Translations under genes and position numbers: made by a program
Shown: piece by piece, positions 18,379 through 28,539 of the stretch
How the letters are laid out: every line of letters begins with the position of its first letter
Position numbering within the stretch: the stretch's first letter is position 1
Origin: Sphingobium sp. OAS761
GTDB lineage: Bacteria > Pseudomonadota > Alphaproteobacteria > Sphingomonadales > Sphingomonadaceae
DNA: 64,000 bases
Assembly: GCF_024168485.1 (NCBI RefSeq)
Contig: NZ_JALJVY010000007.1
Location: 202,629 to 266,628, forward strand
Direction: 5' to 3'
The notes under the pieces: model-generated
Databases searched by the model: none
Told to the model about the DNA's origin: nothing
The model's input: only the letters and a program-made list of their open reading frames with translations

Positions 18379-19023
18379 TCAGCGCGACTTCGGTGCCTGC
18401 GTTGCGGCAGCCGGAGCCGCCGCACCCTGGCCCTGACCGGGTTGCCAGCCGGCCGGCGGCGTAATGCTGACGCTCGGCACGAGCGCGTTCAGTTCGGTAA
18501 TGACACTCGGCGTGATGTCGGCGCCGGCGGCGAAGCTTTCGGTCGCGCCCTTCTTGAAGACGATCTCGGCCTTGGTCTTGGCGGTCGCGGATTTCAGCGC
18601 ATCGTCCAGCTTGTCGACGATCTGCTGTTCGACATAAGCGCGGGCCAGAGCCACCGGCTGGGTCAGACGCTGCAATTCAGCCTGACCATTTTGCTGGGCC
18701 TGCTGAAGCTGCTGGAACTGGGTCTCGATCGCAGGCGTCGACTTGTTGCCGGCCGCCTTGTAGGCCGCCTGAAGCGCGTCATTCTTTGCCTTGAGATCGG
18801 CCTCGATCGCTGTGCGGCGGGTCCCGATCTGATCGATCTGCGGCTTGTAGGTGGTCTGCATCTGCGTCATCGCGGTGGTGTAGGCCGTGCTTTTGGCGAC
18901 GGCTTCTTCCAGATCGACCACGGCCAGACCCGACTTGGTTTGGGCGGCGGCCGGCGCGGCGGTCAGTGCGATGGCGGTCAGCGGCGCAAGAGCGAACGCT
19001 GCGGCATTAACAAAGATCTTCAT
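18379..19023 (-). CDS. Periplasmic OmpH/Skp family chaperone
   Basis: Holds unfolded outer-membrane proteins in the periplasm and delivers them to the Bam complex. 214 residues: signal peptide cut near APAAAQ (about residue 27), a first strand [11 protein letters not shown], then long helical arms rich in Gln/Ala/Lys (to about residue 140), and a C-terminal low-complexity tail rich in Ala, Gly, Pro and Gln. The start shares one base with the bamA stop. Confidence 0.9.
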   Translation of the reverse strand: MKIFVNAAAFALAPLTAIALTAAPAAAQTKSGLAVVDLEEAVAKSTAYTTAMTQMQTTYKPQIDQIGTRRTAIEADLKAKNDALQAAYKAAGNKSTPAIETQFQQLQQAQQNGQAELQRLTQPVALARAYVEQQIVDKLDDALKSATAKTKAEIVFKKGATESFAAGADITPSVITELNALVPSVSITPPAGWQPGQGQGAAAPAAATQAPKSR

Positions 19024-21737
19024 CAGAATTGGGTTCCTACATTGAAGGTGATGAGTTTTGCGTCGTCCCCTGGTTCTTTCAGCAGCGCCTTGGCGATATC
19101 GATGCGGAACGGGCCGAAGGGCGAGTTCCAGTTGACACCGAAGCCGACCGAGACGCGCGGCTTGAGCGTGTCGCCGAGATAGACTTCCTCAAAGCCGCCG
19201 CCCGAATAGGTCACGTCGGTATAGGTCGTCGGCGTCGATACGGAGGTGCTGTTGCAACTGCCCAGAGTCTTCGCGCGCTCTGTAGTAGAGGATGTCGGCG
19301 TCTTGACTGGCGTACCCCCGGTGCCCGGCGCGATCGTGCCGGTAACCACCGAACAATAGCCAGCGAACTTTCCGTCCCCGTTGATCAATCCCGGACTCTT
19401 CAATCCCGCGACAGCGCCGATGTCGGCGAAGATGGATGGCCGCAGCCCCATTTCCCGCGCGCCCGATCCCAGCGGAATTTCCAGTTCGGCGCGGCCCATA
19501 TAATAGATACGGCCGCCCAGCGCGTCGTCGGAGACATTGTTGTTGCTGCTGTTGCGAATGTAGCTGCCCGCGTTATCCGGATCCTCGACCAGATAATAGC
19601 GCTTCACGCGCGGGCCGACGCCGCGGATGTCGAAGCCCCTGATCTGCGGTTCGCCCAGGAAGAAGCGGTCGGTCAGCCGGACCTTGTCCACTTCCGCGCC
19701 GGAGGCGTCGATCCGCTTTCCTTCAAGGCTGTGGATATAACCGCCTTCGCCCGACAGGGAGAAGATGAAGCCACTGCCCAGCGGCCAGTATTTGGATGCG
19801 GACAGGCGCGTCTTCACATATTTGACGTCGCCGCCCAGGCCGGCAAAATCCTGGCTGAGCACGACATTATGACCGCGCGTCGCACGAATGCGGTTGTCGC
19901 GCGTGTCGTAGATCAGCGAATAACCGACGGACGAAGTCGTGCGTTTGCCGATCGCGTCGCACAGATATCGTCCGGCGATAAGCGGATCGCATTCGATAGT
20001 CCCGTCGCCGTTCGTGTCGGAATAATAGGTGTCCTTGTCCAGCGTCACGTCGTCGAAATTGAGGCTGTAGCGCAGGGCGAGGGACATATATTCCGTCAGC
20101 GGCACACCGGCCCGGATCTGGAAGCCTGTCGTGCTCTGTTCATAGGTGGTATCGCGCGTATTGCTGGTCAGATACCGGAAACTGTTGAGATCGCGGCGAT
20201 AAATGTCGCCGCCCAGCGCAATATTCTTGTCCATGAAATAGGGTTCGGTGAAACCTACTTCCACAGACTTCGAATAGGCCGAATAATTGACCGAAGTCCG
20301 CAGTTCCTGCCCCTTGCCGCGGAAGTTACGCTGCGTGATGGATGCCGCGACGATGAAGCGCTCCAGTGAGGAAAAACCAGCCGAAAGCGACAGTTCGCCG
20401 GTCGACTTTTCCTGAACGTTGGTTTCCAGCACGATGCGATCCGGCGCGGACCCGGGCTTCTGCTCCACATCCAGCTTCTCCTGGAAGAAGCCTAGCGAAT
20501 TGATGCGATCCTTCGACCGCTTGACCTGGAAACTGTTGAAGGCGTCGCCCTCTGCCAGACGGAATTCGCGCCTGATGACCTTGTCCTGCGTCAGCGTGTT
20601 GCCGTTGATGTCGACCCTTTCGACGTAGACGCGCGGTGCGTTGGCGATGCGGAAATTAATCCCCATCGTCAAATCTTCCTTGTTGCGGTTGAAGTCCGGC
20701 TGGACGTCGGCGAAGGCGTAGCCGAACAGGCCGGCCGTCTCACTCAGCGTGTCGACCGTATCCTCGACCTGCTTGGCATTGTACCAGTCGCCCTTCTTCA
20801 TCGGCAGGCGCTTGGTCAGGCTTTCGCCCGAAAGGTCGCGAATATCCGATTCGACCTTCACGTCGCCGAACTTGTACCGGTCGCCTTCCTCGACGACATA
20901 GGTGATGATGAAATCCTGCTTGTCGGGCGTCAGTTCCGCCACGGCCGAAATCACACGGAAGTCGGCATAGCCTTCGGTCAGATAATATTGGCGCAGCTTC
21001 TGCTGGTCGTAGGCCAGGCGGTCGGGATCGTAGCTGGTGCCTGAGGAGAAGATGCGGAACCAGCGGGCCTGCTTGGTCACCATCTGGCTGCGCAGATCGC
21101 CGTCGCTGAACTTTTCATTGCCGATGATGTTGATCTGGCGGACCTTGGACTTGGGCCCTTCGGAAATTTCGAACACGATGTCGACGCGGTTCTGGTCGAG
21201 CTGCACCATCTTGGGCTCGACGGTCGCGGCGAAACGGCCCTGACGCCGGTAGAGTTCGATGATGCGCGCCACATCGGCGCGCACCTTCGAGCGGGTGTAG
21301 ATCTGGCGCGGCGACAGCTTGATTTCCGGACGGATCTTTTCGTCCTTCAGGCGCTTGTTACCTTCCAGCACAATCCGGTTGATGACCGGATTTTCCTTGA
21401 CTTCGATGGTCAGCACACCGCTGTCGTTGCGGATCTGGACATCTGCAAACAATTCGGTTTCGTACAGGTCGCGCAGGGCCTGATCGAGGCTTTCCTGCGT
21501 GAAGGCCTGCCCCACGCGCAACTTCGTGTAGGAAAGGATCGTCCCCTGTTCCAGCCGCTGGGTGCCGGTAACGTCGATACGGCTGATCGTACCCTGCGGT
21601 GCGACGGGAGACGCAGCCTCCGGCGACGCGGACACGGCAGCATCCTGTGCCACGGCGGGGATCGCCGAAAGGCCTGCGATCATCGTCGTTGCCAACAGGG
21701 CCGCGACAACCGGACGCTGCCTCTTGCTGCTCATCAT
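19023..21737 (-). CDS. bamA: Outer membrane protein assembly factor BamA
   Basis: Omp85 protein that folds and inserts outer-membrane beta-barrels. About 904 residues from the ATG at 21737; a GTG at 21755 also opens the frame but has its purine-rich site directly abutting it. Order: signal peptide cut after AVAQ, five POTRA domains (first at ISRIDVTGTQRLEQGTI), then the barrel. It ends in Phe (NVGTQF), the outer-membrane sorting signature. Two barrel loops carry pairs of Cys and one is Thr/Ser/Pro-rich. Flanked by rseP upstream and skp downstream. Confidence 0.97.
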   Translation of the reverse strand: MMSSKRQRPVVAALLATTMIAGLSAIPAVAQDAAVSASPEAASPVAPQGTISRIDVTGTQRLEQGTILSYTKLRVGQAFTQESLDQALRDLYETELFADVQIRNDSGVLTIEVKENPVINRIVLEGNKRLKDEKIRPEIKLSPRQIYTRSKVRADVARIIELYRRQGRFAATVEPKMVQLDQNRVDIVFEISEGPKSKVRQINIIGNEKFSDGDLRSQMVTKQARWFRIFSSGTSYDPDRLAYDQQKLRQYYLTEGYADFRVISAVAELTPDKQDFIITYVVEEGDRYKFGDVKVESDIRDLSGESLTKRLPMKKGDWYNAKQVEDTVDTLSETAGLFGYAFADVQPDFNRNKEDLTMGINFRIANAPRVYVERVDINGNTLTQDKVIRREFRLAEGDAFNSFQVKRSKDRINSLGFFQEKLDVEQKPGSAPDRIVLETNVQEKSTGELSLSAGFSSLERFIVAASITQRNFRGKGQELRTSVNYSAYSKSVEVGFTEPYFMDKNIALGGDIYRRDLNSFRYLTSNTRDTTYEQSTTGFQIRAGVPLTEYMSLALRYSLNFDDVTLDKDTYYSDTNGDGTIECDPLIAGRYLCDAIGKRTTSSVGYSLIYDTRDNRIRATRGHNVVLSQDFAGLGGDVKYVKTRLSASKYWPLGSGFIFSLSGEGGYIHSLEGKRIDASGAEVDKVRLTDRFFLGEPQIRGFDIRGVGPRVKRYYLVEDPDNAGSYIRNSSNNNVSDDALGGRIYYMGRAELEIPLGSGAREMGLRPSIFADIGAVAGLKSPGLINGDGKFAGYCSVVTGTIAPGTGGTPVKTPTSSTTERAKTLGSCNSTSVSTPTTYTDVTYSGGGFEEVYLGDTLKPRVSVGFGVNWNSPFGPFRIDIAKALLKEPGDDAKLITFNVGTQF

Positions 21738-21826
21738 CGCTGTCACCCGCTCCACCTCAAAAAAAGTCGCAATATGTTTCCGCCGTAACAGACGGCGTCA
21801 GGCAGCGCTTCCCTGCCCCATGCGCG

Positions 21827-22960
21827 TCAACCGATCAAGCCGGACAGGCTTTGCCACAGCCCGAAAGACGACAAATCGTTGAAAGTCACCAGCAGCATCA
21901 TCGCCATCAGCAGCGCAAGACCGGACCGATAGGCCCATTCCTGCGCCTGAGCGCTCACCGGTCGCCGCTGCACCGCCTCGATTCCGTAAAAGAGCAGATG
22001 CCCGCCATCCAGCATCGGAATTGGCAACAGGTTGATGAACCCCAAGTTAATCGAGATGAGCGCGATGAAGAAGATGAAGCTCTCCGGCCCCAGCGTAGCG
22101 GCCTGTCCCGACACCTGCGCGATTTTCAGCGGCCCGCCCAGTTCCTTGACCGATCGCATCCCGCCCAGCACCTGTCCGAGTGTTTCGACCATAGTGCGGA
22201 CGATCTGCCCCGTGCGTTCGAGCGCGACGACCGGCGCGCGCAGCAGTCCGACCGGTTCCACGACGGGCTTTCCCGCACCGATACCCAGCCGACCGACGCG
22301 GAATTTCTGCCCGAACCCGTCATCTTCCATGACCGAGCCGATCCGGGCTTCGATCTGCATCGTCCGCCCCGCCCGCTCTATGACGACCTCGATCGGTTCG
22401 TCGGGACGGATGCGGGTATACATGACCATGTCGGTATAGGTGGCCATGGGACGCCCGTTGAAGGACAGGATGCGATCCCCCACATGGATGCCTGCCTGCT
22501 CGGCTGCACTGCCCGGCTGGACGATGCCGGCCACGGCAGGGGTACGGCTTTCGCCGTAGGCGAAGGCGAATGCGGCGAGGATCAGCATGGCAAACATGAA
22601 ATTGATCGCAGGCCCGGCAGCCACGATCGCCGCGCGTTGCCACAGGGGTTTGGCCGGGAAACTTTCAGCCCGATCCTGCGCGGACATTTCCAGCCAGGCA
22701 GGGTCTGTCATGCTGGCTGCATTCATGTCGCCCTTGAAACGGACATAGCCGCCCAGCGGAAATGCCGCCACGCGCCAGCGCGTGCCCCGGCGATCGACCC
22801 AGGCGAAAAGTTCCGGGCCGAACCCCAGGGAAAAGGCCTCGGCCTTCACGCCACACCAGCGACCGACCAGATAATGGCCAAGCTCATGCACGAAAACGAG
22901 CGGTCCGATGACCGCCACGAAGGCGACGAGGGTCAGCAGGAAACCAGGATTCTGGATCAA
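21827..22960 (-). CDS. rseP: Site-2 intramembrane metalloprotease RseP
   Basis: Cleaves membrane-embedded anti-sigma factors and signal-peptide remnants. 377 residues with HELGH (25-29) in the first transmembrane helix, a periplasmic PDZ domain (GIVQPGSAAEQAGIHVGDRI, around 130-150), and the second active-site segment NLLPIPMLDGGHLL. It starts with TTG at 22960, overlapping the dxr stop by 4 bp. The position between dxr and bamA is the usual proteobacterial order. Confidence 0.95.
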   Translation of the reverse strand: MIQNPGFLLTLVAFVAVIGPLVFVHELGHYLVGRWCGVKAEAFSLGFGPELFAWVDRRGTRWRVAAFPLGGYVRFKGDMNAASMTDPAWLEMSAQDRAESFPAKPLWQRAAIVAAGPAINFMFAMLILAAFAFAYGESRTPAVAGIVQPGSAAEQAGIHVGDRILSFNGRPMATYTDMVMYTRIRPDEPIEVVIERAGRTMQIEARIGSVMEDDGFGQKFRVGRLGIGAGKPVVEPVGLLRAPVVALERTGQIVRTMVETLGQVLGGMRSVKELGGPLKIAQVSGQAATLGPESFIFFIALISINLGFINLLPIPMLDGGHLLFYGIEAVQRRPVSAQAQEWAYRSGLALLMAMMLLVTFNDLSSFGLWQSLSGLIG

Positions 22961-24114
22961 ACCGTCATTCTTTCCATCACGTCGCCCGCCACGGCGCGCG
23001 CCTCGGCGTCCACCGCGAGTACATCGTCGATGCTCAGCGGCGTGGGCGCGCTATAGCGGTTCAACACATCCTCCACAATCATGGCGATATCAAGGAAGCC
23101 GATGCCGCAATTCAGGAACGCCGCAACGGCTACCTCGTTCGCGGCGTTCAGAACGGCCGGCGCCGCGCCGCCCGCCGACGCCGCGGCGCGCGCCAGTCGA
23201 ATGGCGGGAAAGCGCTGTTCATCGGGCGCTTCGAAATCGAGCCTGCCAATTCTTGCGAGATCCAGCTTCTGGCACGGCGTAGCGATACGGTCCGGCCAGG
23301 CAAGTGCATGCGCGATCGGTATGCGCATGTCGGGAGAGCCCAGTTGCGCCAAAGTCGAACAATCCCGATATTCGACCATCGAATGGATTACGGACTGCGG
23401 GTGAACGAGGATCTCGATGCGATCAAGCCCCACGGGGAACAGGTGCGCCGCCTCGATCAGTTCCAGTCCCTTGTTCATCATCGTGGCGCTGTCGACACTG
23501 ATCTTCGCTCCCATCGACCAGTTGGGATGGGCGACCGCCTGTGCGGGCGTCATTTCCGCCATTTCCGCCTGGCTGCGGGTGCGAAATGGTCCGCCGCTGG
23601 CGGTCAGGATGATGCGCGCCACCTCATCCAGCGCGCTGCCCGCCAGACATTGAAAGATCGCATTATGCTCGCTGTCCACCGGCAACAGCGTCGCGCCGGA
23701 TGCCGTCGCCGTCCGCATCATCAGATCCCCGGCGGATACCAGAGATTCTTTGTTTGCGAGCGCTACGGTGCCGCCGGCTTCCAGCGCGGCCATGGTAGGA
23801 CGCAGCCCCGCGCAGCCGACGATCGACGCCATCGTCCAGTCGGCGCCCGCGCGCGCGGCCTCCACCAGGGCGTCCTCGCCGGCGGCCGCAGAGATACCGG
23901 AACCGGCCAGTGCATCCCGGAGTGCCGGATAGGAAGCGGGATCGGCCACCACCGCCATTTGTGCGCCGCATGCCAACGCCGCCGCTGCCAATCCCTGCGC
24001 ATCGCGGTTGGCCGTCAGCGCGACAACCTCGTACCGGCCCTGTTCCCGCCCGATAAGGTCAAGCGTGGAAACCCCGACCGATCCGGTCGCACCGAAGATC
24101 GACACCCGGCGCAT
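22957..24114 (-). CDS. dxr: 1-deoxy-D-xylulose 5-phosphate reductoisomerase
   Basis: NADPH-dependent rearrangement and reduction of DXP to MEP, the committed step of the non-mevalonate isoprenoid pathway. 385 residues. NADPH-binding loop GATGSVGVSTLDLI (9-22), ALANKESLVSAG, DSEHNAIFQCL and SMGAKISVDSATMMNKGLE are the conserved catalytic segments. Overlaps cdsA by one base and rseP by four. Confidence 0.97.
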   Translation of the reverse strand: MRRVSIFGATGSVGVSTLDLIGREQGRYEVVALTANRDAQGLAAAALACGAQMAVVADPASYPALRDALAGSGISAAAGEDALVEAARAGADWTMASIVGCAGLRPTMAALEAGGTVALANKESLVSAGDLMMRTATASGATLLPVDSEHNAIFQCLAGSALDEVARIILTASGGPFRTRSQAEMAEMTPAQAVAHPNWSMGAKISVDSATMMNKGLELIEAAHLFPVGLDRIEILVHPQSVIHSMVEYRDCSTLAQLGSPDMRIPIAHALAWPDRIATPCQKLDLARIGRLDFEAPDEQRFPAIRLARAAASAGGAAPAVLNAANEVAVAAFLNCGIGFLDIAMIVEDVLNRYSAPTPLSIDDVLAVDAEARAVAGDVMERMTV

Positions 24115-24890
24115 CAGGGCACCACCAGCAGCATGTACAGCGCGGCGGCGAGCGGCGCTGCCGCAACGACGCCATCCAGCCGGTCCATCACCCCGCCATG
24201 GCCGGGAAGCAGCGTCCCGCTATCCTTCACGCCGGCCCGCCGCTTCATCCAGCTTTCCAGCAAATCCCCCAGTTGCGCGGTGACGGCAAGCAGTCCGCTG
24301 GCGGCGGCCAACTGGATCGGCAGGCCGGCAAACCGGTGCAGCAGGAAGCCCAGGATCAAGGCAGCGAGCACACCACCTCCCAATCCCGCCCATGTCTTCG
24401 ACGGGCTGACGCGCGGCGCCAATTTTGGCCCGCCGATGGCGCGACCGGCGAAATAGGCGCCAATGTCGGTCGCCCACACCAGCGCCAACGTCCAGAAGGC
24501 CAGCAACAGGCCGAACAGATTGGGTTCCTGCCCGCGCAGAAAAAGCAACGCCATGATGGGGATGCACACATAGGGTATGCCGAGCGCCAGGCGGAAGGAC
24601 CGGGTCACCATGGCCACGAAGAAGAAGGCGCCCATCATGAGTCCGAAGCCGAGCCAGGAGAGCCCCGCAGCCAGCGGACAGAGGATCGCCAGAGGAAAGG
24701 ATACCGCGTACATGGACAGGCGGCGATGGTCACGACCGGCCTTGACCAGGCCCGCCCATTCTCCTTGCATCAGGACGCCCGCGATCACCAGCAAAAGCCA
24801 GAAGAGAAGCCCACCGGACAATAGCGTTCCCAGCGCTACGCCGATCAACGCGACGCCAACAATGGTCCTGGTCCGCAATTCGCTGCTCAT
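24114..24890 (-). CDS. cdsA: Phosphatidate cytidylyltransferase
   Basis: Makes CDP-diacylglycerol from phosphatidate and CTP in the inner membrane, feeding pssA in this same window. 258 residues from the ATG at 24890, 2 bp after uppS. Multiple hydrophobic helices; the CDS signature is ATDIGAYFAGRAIGGPKLAP followed by SPSKTWAGLGGG. Confidence 0.95.
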   Translation of the reverse strand: MSSELRTRTIVGVALIGVALGTLLSGGLLFWLLLVIAGVLMQGEWAGLVKAGRDHRRLSMYAVSFPLAILCPLAAGLSWLGFGLMMGAFFFVAMVTRSFRLALGIPYVCIPIMALLFLRGQEPNLFGLLLAFWTLALVWATDIGAYFAGRAIGGPKLAPRVSPSKTWAGLGGGVLAALILGFLLHRFAGLPIQLAAASGLLAVTAQLGDLLESWMKRRAGVKDSGTLLPGHGGVMDRLDGVVAAAPLAAALYMLLVVP

Positions 24891-24892
24891 GG

Positions 24893-25633
24893 TCAAAGCC
24901 CGCCGAACCGGCGGTCCCTCATTCGGAAGGCATCCAGCGCCTTCGCCAGCGCGCGCTCGTCGAAATCGGGCCACAACATGTCGGTGAAGTAGAGTTCGGC
25001 GTAGGCGGCTTGCCACAGCATGAAATTGCTGAGCCTCTGTTCACCCGATGTGCGGATCAACAGGTCGAGCGGCGGCAGATCGGCGGTATCCAAAGCGGCG
25101 TCGATATGTTCGACGCCAATCTCGTTCGGATCGATCCGGCCCGCGGCGGCCTTTTCCGCCAGGTGCCGCGCCGCACGCAACATTTCATCCTGGGCACCAT
25201 AGTTAAGCGCGATGGCGATGATCGGGCCGCTGTTTGCGGCGGTGCGGGTCACGGCGCGTTCGATCAGGTCGACAAGGGACGGCTCCAGCGCCCGATAGTC
25301 GCCGATCACCCGCAAGCGTACGCCATTGGCATGGAATTCGTCCAGATCGGCCTGGATGAAATGACGCAGCAGACCCATCAGGTCGGCAATCTCGTTCGCC
25401 GGCCGTTTCCAATTCTCTGAGGAGAAGGCGTAGAGCGTCAGGCATTCCAGCCCCAGATCCCTTGCCGCCCGCGCTACCCGGCGTACCGCCTCCACACCCG
25501 CGCGGTGGCCCGCGATACGCGGCAACAGGCGCTTCTTGGCCCAACGGCCATTGCCATCCATGATGATGGCGACATGGCGCGCGCCATGCGCGGGCGAAGC
25601 ATTGGTCAGATCGGGCTGGGCTTGGCTGGCCAT
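24893..25633 (-). CDS. uppS: Undecaprenyl diphosphate synthase (cis-prenyltransferase)
   Basis: Extends farnesyl diphosphate to the C55 carrier for peptidoglycan and surface polysaccharides. 246 residues with IIMDGNGRWA (catalytic Asp26), GHRAGVEAVRR, SSENWKRP, and the C-terminal IRTSGEQRLSNFMLWQAAYAE metal/dimer segment. Downstream of frr and upstream of cdsA. Confidence 0.96.
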   Translation of the reverse strand: MASQAQPDLTNASPAHGARHVAIIMDGNGRWAKKRLLPRIAGHRAGVEAVRRVARAARDLGLECLTLYAFSSENWKRPANEIADLMGLLRHFIQADLDEFHANGVRLRVIGDYRALEPSLVDLIERAVTRTAANSGPIIAIALNYGAQDEMLRAARHLAEKAAAGRIDPNEIGVEHIDAALDTADLPPLDLLIRTSGEQRLSNFMLWQAAYAELYFTDMLWPDFDERALAKALDAFRMRDRRFGGL

Positions 25634-25676
25634 CGGATAGGAATGCGTGCTTTGGCCGCGAAAGGAAAGCCCCGGC

Positions 25677-26234
25677 TTACTGGCCGAGGATTTCCTTTTC
25701 CTTCGCGCTTGCCGCAGCGTCGATATCGGCGATGGTGCTGTCCGTCAGCTTCTGGACCTCGTTTTCCAGCCGCTTGCGCTCATCCTCGCTGATTTCGCCC
25801 TTTTTCTCATCGGTCTTCAGGCTGTCCATGCCGTCGCGGCGAACATTGCGCACCGCGACACGCGCGCCTTCGGCATATTTGCTGGCAAGCTTGGCCAGTT
25901 CCTTGCGCCGTTCCTCGGTCAGGTCGGGGATCGGCAAGCGCAGGGTCTGGCCATCGACGATCGGGTTGAGGCCAAGGCCCGCCGAGCGGATCGCCTTGTC
26001 GCAGGGGCCGACATTGCCCTTGTCCCATACCTGCACCGACAGCATGCGCGGTTCGGGCGCCGACACGGTCGCGACCTGATTGAGGGGCATATGCGCGCCA
26101 TAGACCTCGACCGTCACGGGGTCGAGCAACTGAATATTGGCGCGTCCGGTGCGCAGCCCGGTCAGGTCGCCCTTCAGCGATTCAAGGGCACCGGCCATGC
26201 GGCGTTCCAAATCGGATTTATCATATTGGGCCAT
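25677..26234 (-). CDS. frr: Ribosome recycling factor
   Basis: Dissociates post-termination ribosomes with EF-G. 185 residues in the usual two domains: helical bundle ([22 protein letters not shown]) and the beta domain ([19 protein letters not shown]). Starts 2 bp beyond the pyrH stop. Confidence 0.97.
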   Translation of the reverse strand: MAQYDKSDLERRMAGALESLKGDLTGLRTGRANIQLLDPVTVEVYGAHMPLNQVATVSAPEPRMLSVQVWDKGNVGPCDKAIRSAGLGLNPIVDGQTLRLPIPDLTEERRKELAKLASKYAEGARVAVRNVRRDGMDSLKTDEKKGEISEDERKRLENEVQKLTDSTIADIDAAASAKEKEILGQ

Positions 26235-26236
26235 GG

Positions 26237-26962
26237 TCAGTTCTCCTGATTTTGCACGATCGTTGCCACACCCTGTCCCGCCAGCACCTTTGCCAGATTG
26301 CCGGTTTCGCGAATGTTGAAAACGACGATGGGAATATTATTCTCGCGGCACAGCGCGATCGCGCTGGCGTCCATGACTTTCAAATTGTCGTTGAGCACCC
26401 GATCGAAGCCGATCTCGTCATAGCGGACTGCTTCTGGCACCTTCTTGGGATCGGCATCGTAAATGCCATCGACGCTGGTCCCCTTGAACAAGGCATCGCA
26501 GCTCATTTCAGCCGCGCGTAATGCCGCCGTGGTATCGGTCGTGAAAAATGGGCTGCCGGTGCCCGCCGCGAAGATGACGATCCGCCCCTTTTCCATATGC
26601 CGCACCGCCTTGCGCCGGATATAGGGTTCGCAGACGGAGGCCATCGGGATCGCCGACTGCACGCGCGTGTCATAACCCAGCTTTTCCAGCGCATTCTGCA
26701 CCGCCAAAGCGTTCATCACGGTGGCGAGCATGCCCATATAATCGGCGCTCGCGCGGTCAAAGCCGGCCGCCGCGCCGGCAAGGCCGCGGAAGATGTTGCC
26801 GCCGCCGACGACGACGCAGAGTTCGAAGCCGGCATCCTTGGCCGCCGCGATCTCGCCCGCGACGCGGGCAACGGTTTCCGGCTCGATGCCGAACTGCCCC
26901 TGCCCCATCAACACTTCACCCGACAATTTCAGCAATATGCGCTTGAAGGCAGGCCGGGTCAT
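26237..26962 (-). CDS. pyrH: UMP kinase
   Basis: Hexameric, GTP-regulated kinase converting UMP to UDP. 241 residues from the ATG at 26962 ([20 protein letters not shown]); 55 further in-frame codons upstream are not protein-like. [39 protein letters not shown] and [10 protein letters not shown] are the family segments. Confidence 0.97.
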   Translation of the reverse strand: MTRPAFKRILLKLSGEVLMGQGQFGIEPETVARVAGEIAAAKDAGFELCVVVGGGNIFRGLAGAAAGFDRASADYMGMLATVMNALAVQNALEKLGYDTRVQSAIPMASVCEPYIRRKAVRHMEKGRIVIFAAGTGSPFFTTDTTAALRAAEMSCDALFKGTSVDGIYDADPKKVPEAVRYDEIGFDRVLNDNLKVMDASAIALCRENNIPIVVFNIRETGNLAKVLAGQGVATIVQNQEN

Positions 26963-27460
26963 GGGCGTTAAAACATCCTTGGTGGGAGGGGAAGCGGCCG
27001 GGACATTAGTCGGGCATGGTCGCAAAGCCAAGCGGCGTTTGCATCCCAGCGCACACGGGACCCGTTGCACAAGGGAAACGGGGAGGAAACACCGGACTTC
27101 ATGGCTGGCCAGGCGAAATCCCGACACCCGGTCGCGTCAGTCCATGGGCCTGGCTTCGCGACCGTCATCCCTGCACGGTGGCAGAGACGGCGGCCTGTCG
27201 CCCATTGGCGGGCTCTGACCATGCACGCCAACGGGCCGTATCTCCCATAGGGAGAGAGGCCCTGTGGTTGCTGTCGGGCGCGTCGAACCTTTTACCTTCG
27301 TAGGCCGCCAGTTCTTCGAGCGAGAGGCCCGCATCATATTGCCGTTGGCCTGCGCGATGAGGCCGTGCGCATAATGGACGCTCCGCCGCATCGTCCCTGC
27401 CGAGCCGGAAGACCTGGCCGATTTCATTGTGAAAGAACGGACGAGCCGCGCACGATTCAC
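26963..27460. other. Gene-free stretch between pyrH and tsf
   Basis: About 500 bp without a convincing gene. It must hold the pyrH leader or promoter. On the minus strand one frame stays open from about 27455 to a TGA at 27165 and includes a protein-like piece (AGLSLEELAAYEGKRFDAP) with GC-rich third positions, but it has no ATG, GTG or TTG start and no ribosome site. A different minus frame gives a 125-residue open frame (27137-27514) of Arg/Ser-rich, non-protein-like composition. No tRNA or repeat was seen. Confidence 0.5.
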
Positions 27461-27489
27461 GAAAAAGGGCGCCCCGCAGGACGCCCTTT
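27461..27489 (-). terminator. Rho-independent terminator of rpsB-tsf
   Basis: AAAGGGCG (27464-27471) pairs with CGCCCTTT (27482-27489) around a 10-nt loop; read on the minus strand it ends in CGCCCTTTTTC. It lies 26 bp past the tsf stop and separates rpsB-tsf from pyrH transcription. Confidence 0.87.
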
Positions 27490-27514
27490 CTGCCTTACCT
27501 GTCATAGCGCGCAA

Positions 27515-28441
27515 TCAGACGCCGGCAGCCGCAGCCACTTCCGCAGCGAAGTCGCTGACTTCCTTCTCGATGCCTTCGCCGAGCTGGAAGCGGACATAAT
27601 TCTTCAGTGTGATCGACGCACCGGCATCCTTCGCGGCCTTGGCAACGACATCTGCAACCGGAGTCTTGTTGTCCATCACGAACAGCTGCGACAGCAGGGC
27701 CTGTTCCTTGGCGAACTTGGCAACCGCGCCGTCGACCATCTTGGCGACGATCTCGGCGGGCTTGCCCGATTCGGCAGCCTTTTCGGCAGCAATCGCCCGC
27801 TCACGCTCGAGCAGCGCCGGATCGATGTCGGCGGCCGACAGCGCCAGCGGGAAAGCGGCGGCGATATGCATGGCGAGCTGCTTGCCCAGCGGCTCCAGCA
27901 CATCGGCGGGCGCATTGCCTTCCAGCGCGACCAGCACGCCGATCTTGCCGAGACCCGGCGCCGCGGCGTTGTGGACATAGGGGACGACGACGCCTTCGGT
28001 CACTTCGACATGGCCGACGCGGCGGACATTCTGGTTTTCACCGATAGTCGCGATGTTCGACACCAGCTTTTCGGCAACGGTGCCTCCCGACGGATAGGCC
28101 GCGTTCGACAGCGATTCGGCGTCAACGGCACCGGTTTCCAGTGCCACGGCCGAAACCGTCCGGACGAAATCCTGGAACTGATCATTTTTAGCGACGAAAT
28201 CGGTTTCGCTGTTCACTTCGACGGCCACGCCCTTCGTGCCGGCGACTACGACGCCGACCAGACCTTCGGCGGCGGTACGGCTCGACTTCTTCTGCGCGGC
28301 GGCCAGACCCTTGGCGCGCAGCCAGTCGGTCGCGGCCTCGATGTCGCCATTGGCTTCCGTAAGCGCCTTCTTGCAATCCATCATGCCGGCGCCCGAACGG
28401 TCGCGCAGTTCCTTGACGGCGGCAGCGGTAATCTCAGCCAT
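27515..28441 (-). CDS. tsf: Translation elongation factor Ts
   Basis: Nucleotide exchange factor for EF-Tu. 308 residues: N-terminal UBA-like domain ([19 protein letters not shown]), core with [14 protein letters not shown] and [21 protein letters not shown], and the C-terminal dimer module ending in a helix. 98 bp downstream of rpsB, the universal pairing. Confidence 0.98.
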   Translation of the reverse strand: MAEITAAAVKELRDRSGAGMMDCKKALTEANGDIEAATDWLRAKGLAAAQKKSSRTAAEGLVGVVVAGTKGVAVEVNSETDFVAKNDQFQDFVRTVSAVALETGAVDAESLSNAAYPSGGTVAEKLVSNIATIGENQNVRRVGHVEVTEGVVVPYVHNAAAPGLGKIGVLVALEGNAPADVLEPLGKQLAMHIAAAFPLALSAADIDPALLERERAIAAEKAAESGKPAEIVAKMVDGAVAKFAKEQALLSQLFVMDNKTPVADVVAKAAKDAGASITLKNYVRFQLGEGIEKEVSDFAAEVAAAAGV

Positions 28442-28539
28442 GTTGAGGCTCCTAGTCTTGGATGTTTCAAATATGCGGCAGGGCGCGGTCCGGTGGAGCG
28501 CGCCCTAGCCTGTCATTCTTGCAGTTCGAAGACCGCGGA

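Noticed and set aside
27240..27310. Possible tRNA (a GGTTCGA string on the minus strand)
   Set aside because: No flanking T-arm stem, acceptor stem or anticodon arm can be drawn.
27137..27514. A 125-codon minus-strand open frame between pyrH and tsf
   Set aside because: It runs through the tsf terminator hairpin, has no ribosome site, and its Arg/Ser/Pro-rich composition is unlike a protein.
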